From Thioalkalivibrio sp. (GTDB lineage: Bacteria > Pseudomonadota > Gammaproteobacteria > Ectothiorhodospirales > Ectothiorhodospiraceae): DNA of 6,809 bases. The DNA is taken from positions 1-6,809 of the forward strand of contig PWGH01000215.1 in assembly GCA_003555285.1 (NCBI GenBank), in the 5' to 3' direction. Of the stretch, positions 4,973 to 6,809 are shown in pieces. Numbering within the stretch: the stretch's first letter is position 1; each line of letters begins with the position of its first letter. Position numbers and translations under genes: made by a program. Below the pieces are notes generated by a model, which searched no databases, was not told the origin of the DNA, and saw only the letters and a list, made by a program, of their open reading frames with translations.

Positions 4973-6121
4973 GTGGATGACTGGCGTCGCGATGGAGAAG
5001 TTCTGGTTATGCCCGCACAGAATCAATCCCTGAAGCCGATGGAGTACGACTTGTCGAATCCCGTAGGCATCGCCGAACCGTCCGCGCGGACCCGTTCCGC
5101 CCTGGAGGGTCCGCCTGAACCCGACGCGATAAAGGCGATCGATTCCGAAGATCCGGAGACCGAAGAGGACATCGAGGTCGACGAGGAGGTGCAGGACGAT
5201 CGCCAGGATGGCGACCTGCCCCTGGAGGTGGGATCCCCGCCGGTGGTGGCCACCCGGCGCCTCACGCGCGACGCCGGTACCGCGGAGTTGGACGCGATTC
5301 AACTCTATCTTCGCGACATCGAATTCCGACCGCTGCTCACCCCCGAGGAAGAGGTGTACTACGCCCGCCTGGCGCGCGCCGGCGATTCCAAGGGCCGGCA
5401 GCGGATGATCGAGTGCAATCTGCGCCTGGTGGTGAAGATTGCCCGCCGGTACATGAACCGCGGCTTGGCGCTGCTGGACTTGATCGAAGAAGGCAATCTC
5501 GGGTTGATGCACGCGGTGGAGAAGTTCGACCCCGAGCGCGGTTTTCGTTTTTCCACCTATGCCACCTGGTGGATTCGACAGACCATCGAACGGGCGCTGA
5601 TGAATCAGGCGCGCACCATCCGGATCCCGGTGCACGTCAGCAAGGAACTGCGCTCGCAGAACAAGGTGGCGCGCGGGATGATGCAGGAGCTCGGACGCGA
5701 TCCCACCGAGGACGAGCTGGCCAGCCGTCTCGGCAAGCCGGTGGGCGAGATTCAGCGCCTGCGCGCGATGTCCGAGCCTTCCACCTCCATCGATGTCGCC
5801 GTCGGGCCGGACGGGGACCGCTCCCTGACCGAGATCCTGCCGGACGAAACCTCGGCCGGCCCGTCTGCATTGCTCGAGGACGAGGACATCCGAAATCTGG
5901 TGGCCGCCTGGCTGGAGGAGCTCGATCAGAAGCAGCGCGAGGTGCTGGTGCGGCGCTTCGGGCTGCACGGCTTCGAGCGCTCGACGCTGGAGCAGGTGGG
6001 TGCCGAGATCGGCGTGACCCGCGAGCGGGTCCGGCAGATCCAGATGGAGGCCCTGAAGCGCTTGCGGCGGCTACTGAAGAGCCGCGGCCTGTCCGAGGAC
6101 GTGCTGCTGCCGCGCCCCTGA
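4973..6121 (+). CDS. rpoS: RNA polymerase sigma factor RpoS (sigma-38)
   Basis: The product is 382 residues from GTG 4973, or 370 from ATG 5009. It is the general stress and stationary-phase sigma factor of the sigma-70 family. Region 1.2 begins at DAIQLYLRDI (107-116). Region 2 holds MIECNLRLVVKIARRY (145-160), LDLIEEGNLGL (168-178) and FRFSTYATWWIRQTIERA (191-208), covering core binding and -10 melting. Region 3 starts near 220, where VHVSKELR carries Lys224 at the place of E. coli Lys173, an RpoS-distinguishing -13 contact. Region 4 (about 310-373) ends in the -35 helix-turn-helix STLEQVGAEIGVTRERVRQI (337-356). There is no RpoD-type region 1.1 or long non-conserved region. The N-terminal arm before region 1.2 is about 40-55 residues longer than in E. 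coli and very acidic (about 58-80). It follows nlpD after 9 bases. Downstream, it converges on a minus-strand gene. Confidence 0.96.
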   Translation: MDDWRRDGEVLVMPAQNQSLKPMEYDLSNPVGIAEPSARTRSALEGPPEPDAIKAIDSEDPETEEDIEVDEEVQDDRQDGDLPLEVGSPPVVATRRLTRDAGTAELDAIQLYLRDIEFRPLLTPEEEVYYARLARAGDSKGRQRMIECNLRLVVKIARRYMNRGLALLDLIEEGNLGLMHAVEKFDPERGFRFSTYATWWIRQTIERALMNQARTIRIPVHVSKELRSQNKVARGMMQELGRDPTEDELASRLGKPVGEIQRLRAMSEPSTSIDVAVGPDGDRSLTEILPDETSAGPSALLEDEDIRNLVAAWLEELDQKQREVLVRRFGLHGFERSTLEQVGAEIGVTRERVRQIQMEALKRLRRLLKSRGLSEDVLLPRP

Positions 6122-6187
6122 GGCGAAGACCCGTTCTAGGGAAGCGCTGATTTATCGGCGGTTCCCTGCGGCACAAGGACGTGCCGC

Positions 6188-6218
6188 CAGAATCGACCAC
6201 CGCAGGTGGTTGATTCTG
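6188..6218. repeat. 14-bp stem hairpin with GCA loop
   Basis: CAGAATCGACCACC (6188-6201) pairs with GGTGGTTGATTCTG (6205-6218) around a 3-base GCA loop. There is one G-T position, at 6195 and 6211, which would be a G-U pair in plus-strand RNA. It is the strongest stem inside the element and stands just after a separate 7-bp hairpin. Confidence 0.8.
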
Positions 6219-6252
6219 AAGCAAGCTGCAAATCGCATTTGCAGCGCAGCGT

Positions 6253-6286
6253 GCGCTGAGAAAGCCAGGATGGCTTTATTCAGCGC
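6253..6286. terminator. Terminator-like hairpin at the right end of the element
   Basis: GCGCTGA (6253-6259) pairs with TCAGCGC (6280-6286), and AAAGCCA (6261-6267) pairs with TGGCTTT (6271-6277) around a GGA loop. A small G/AT internal loop separates the two segments. The outer arm is shared with the right terminal repeat. It could stop rpoS read-through or the opposing transcript, but no clear U-tract follows on either strand. Confidence 0.45.
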
Positions 6287-6298
6287 TTCCCAAGAGAT

Positions 6299-6673
6299 TC
6301 AGCCGTCGAGGATCAGCGCGGCGGCAACGGCACGGCCCTCGGCCATGATCAGGTTGTAGGTGCGGCAGGCGCTGGCGGTGTCCATGATCTCCAACCCCCA
6401 GGGCGCGGCGCGCAGACGCCGCCACAGCGGGCGCTCTGGAAAGACTTGGCGCGTCCCCGTTCCCAGCAACAGGATTTCCGGCGGATCGGCCTGAATCCAG
6501 TCCAAGGCCTCCACGCTCAGTGCCTCGATGCCGGCAACCGGCCAGGCCGGTAGCAGACGCCCCGGGCGCACGATCAGGCTCTGGTCATGGCGCACGCCAT
6601 TCACCGCGACATGATCCGGCGCACAGTGCGTGATCAGGTTCTGCTCATCGGTGGTGATCTGGGTAAATTGCAT
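6299..6673 (-). CDS. Mth938-like domain protein (DUF498/COG3737 family)
   Basis: The product is 124 residues, the usual size for this compact single-domain family, which is related to mitochondrial NDUFAF3. The sequence begins MQFTQITTDEQNLI and has the family's VNGVRHDQSLIV segment (24-35). ILLLGTGTRQVFP (about 67-79) is a conserved loop. EIMDTASACRTYNLIMAEGR (about 94-113) is the most conserved stretch, with AACRTYN-type residues. No signal peptide or membrane segment is seen, so it should be cytoplasmic. The bacterial function is not established, and NDUFAF3's role in complex I assembly should not be transferred directly. ATG at 6671-6673 fits the family start; a GTG 10 codons upstream has no ribosome binding site. 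No Shine-Dalgarno is seen before the ATG either, and a promoter sits so close that the message may be leaderless. It converges with rpoS. Confidence 0.87.
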   Translation of the reverse strand: MQFTQITTDEQNLITHCAPDHVAVNGVRHDQSLIVRPGRLLPAWPVAGIEALSVEALDWIQADPPEILLLGTGTRQVFPERPLWRRLRAAPWGLEIMDTASACRTYNLIMAEGRAVAAALILDG

Positions 6674-6679
6674 GCGGCC

Positions 6680-6708
6680 AAAATAAGGGCATCGTCCCGG
6701 CACGGCAA
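6680..6708 (-). promoter_or_regulatory. Candidate sigma-70 promoter for the Mth938-like gene
   Basis: On the minus strand, TTGCCG (6703-6708) and TATTTT (6680-6685) are separated by exactly 17 bases. The predicted start falls at or next to the ATG at 6673, only 6 bases after the -10, implying a leaderless or nearly leaderless mRNA. Confidence 0.5.
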
Positions 6709-6733
6709 GCGTCCGCTGTGGGTTCCGGCTGCG

Positions 6734-6760
6734 TTGACAGCGGCCAGGGTGGGTTATACT
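6734..6760 (+). promoter_or_regulatory. Candidate promoter for a gene beyond the window
   Basis: A perfect -35 TTGACA (6734-6739) is followed by TATACT (6755-6760). The spacer is 15 bases, shorter than the optimal 17. Transcription would start near 6767 and run rightward out of the window. It is divergent from the Mth938-like gene. Confidence 0.6.
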
Positions 6761-6777
6761 TTGGGCCGTTTATGTGG

Positions 6778-6804
6778 CGGCGGGTGCACCTGGGTGCACC
6801 GCCG
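6778..6804 (+). repeat. Leader hairpin made from a tandem GGGTGCACC repeat
   Basis: GGGTGCACC occurs at 6782-6790 and again at 6792-6800, a period of 10 bases. The surrounding bases let 6778-6790 pair with 6793-6804 (12 pairs, one bulged G). It starts about 10 bases after the predicted transcription start, so it would form at the 5' end of the RNA. The gene it belongs to is outside the window. An ATG at 6772 opens a frame to the window end but has no ribosome binding site and is not called. Confidence 0.5.
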
Positions 6805-6809
6805 ACCCG

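Larger units (their letters stand above)
6138..6291. mobile_element. MITE-like palindromic element, 12-bp terminal inverted repeats, five hairpins
   Basis: The ends are perfect inverted repeats: GGGAAGCGCTGA (6139-6150) and its complement TCAGCGCTTCCC (6280-6291). Inside, hairpins follow one another almost without gaps: 6138-6167 (AGGGAA/TTCCCT, long loop), 6168-6187 (GCGGCAC/GTGCCGC, 6-base loop), 6188-6218 (14-bp stem), 6225-6245 (9-bp stem, CGC loop) and 6253-6286 (two 7-bp segments). There is no coding capacity, and it fills most of the gap between convergent genes. Size, TIRs and placement suggest a non-autonomous transposon relic (MITE) or a REP-like dispersed repeat. No target-site duplication is visible (left flank TTCTA, right flank AAGAG). 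I cannot name a parent IS. It may also serve as a bidirectional transcription terminator or an mRNA-stabilising structure. Confidence 0.7.

Noticed and set aside
4190..5968. Very long open frame on the minus strand opposite nlpD and rpoS
   Set aside because: Its translation is low-complexity and unrecognisable, and it mirrors highly conserved sigma-factor codons. It is a GC-bias shadow, not a gene.
6131..6299. Complete insertion sequence or target-site duplication around the hairpin element
   Set aside because: There is no transposase frame, and the flanks TTCTA and AAGAG do not match, so only a MITE-like or repeat call is justified.
1..6809. CRISPR array, tRNA, rRNA, phage or defence genes
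   Set aside because: No regularly spaced repeats, cloverleaf structures, rRNA signatures or characteristic proteins were found on either strand.

Overview
The window is GC-rich, densely coding chromosomal DNA from a gammaproteobacterium. The main evidence is the linked surE-pcm-yqaA-nlpD-rpoS block, an arrangement typical of Gammaproteobacteria. Sequence character would fit a free-living high-GC lineage (for example Ectothiorhodospiraceae-like or pseudomonad-like), but the genus cannot be fixed from this window alone.

Layout. (1) Positions 24-1165, minus strand: a secreted c-type haem protein of the DUF3365/Tll0287-like family, followed by a short LOV (blue-light, flavin-binding PAS) protein. 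The two are 86 bases apart with a perfect GC palindrome between them, and an AT-rich promoter-like island lies upstream. (2) Positions 1166-1454: a non-coding gap. (3) Positions 1455-2009, minus strand: an Smr-domain protein, divergent from surE across a 90-base gap that holds one AT-rich core readable as a -10 element on both strands. (4) Positions 2100-6121, plus strand: surE, pcm, yqaA, nlpD and rpoS. The first four overlap end to start (11, 4 and 1 bases) and rpoS follows 9 bases after nlpD, so this is almost certainly one transcriptional unit. It covers nucleotide phosphatase activity, isoaspartyl protein repair, a DedA-like membrane protein, an amidase-activator lipoprotein and the general stress sigma factor. 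(5) Positions 6122-6298: the gap between the convergent rpoS and Mth938-like genes. It is almost filled by a roughly 150-base element with 12-bp terminal inverted repeats and a near-continuous run of five hairpins. (6) Positions 6299-6673, minus strand: a small Mth938-like (DUF498) protein with a possible leaderless promoter. (7) Positions 6674-6809: a plus-strand promoter-like pair and a leader-like hairpin feeding a gene beyond the window.

The rpoS block is standard core biology with stationary-phase and stress roles. The accessory-looking parts are the LOV plus haem-protein pair, which suggests light or redox sensing, and the hairpin-chain element after rpoS. I see no phage, CRISPR, tRNA, rRNA, transposase or toxin-antitoxin genes, and no clear multi-gene novel defence system. 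The best candidates for something undescribed are the 6138-6291 element and the LOV/DUF3365 pairing.
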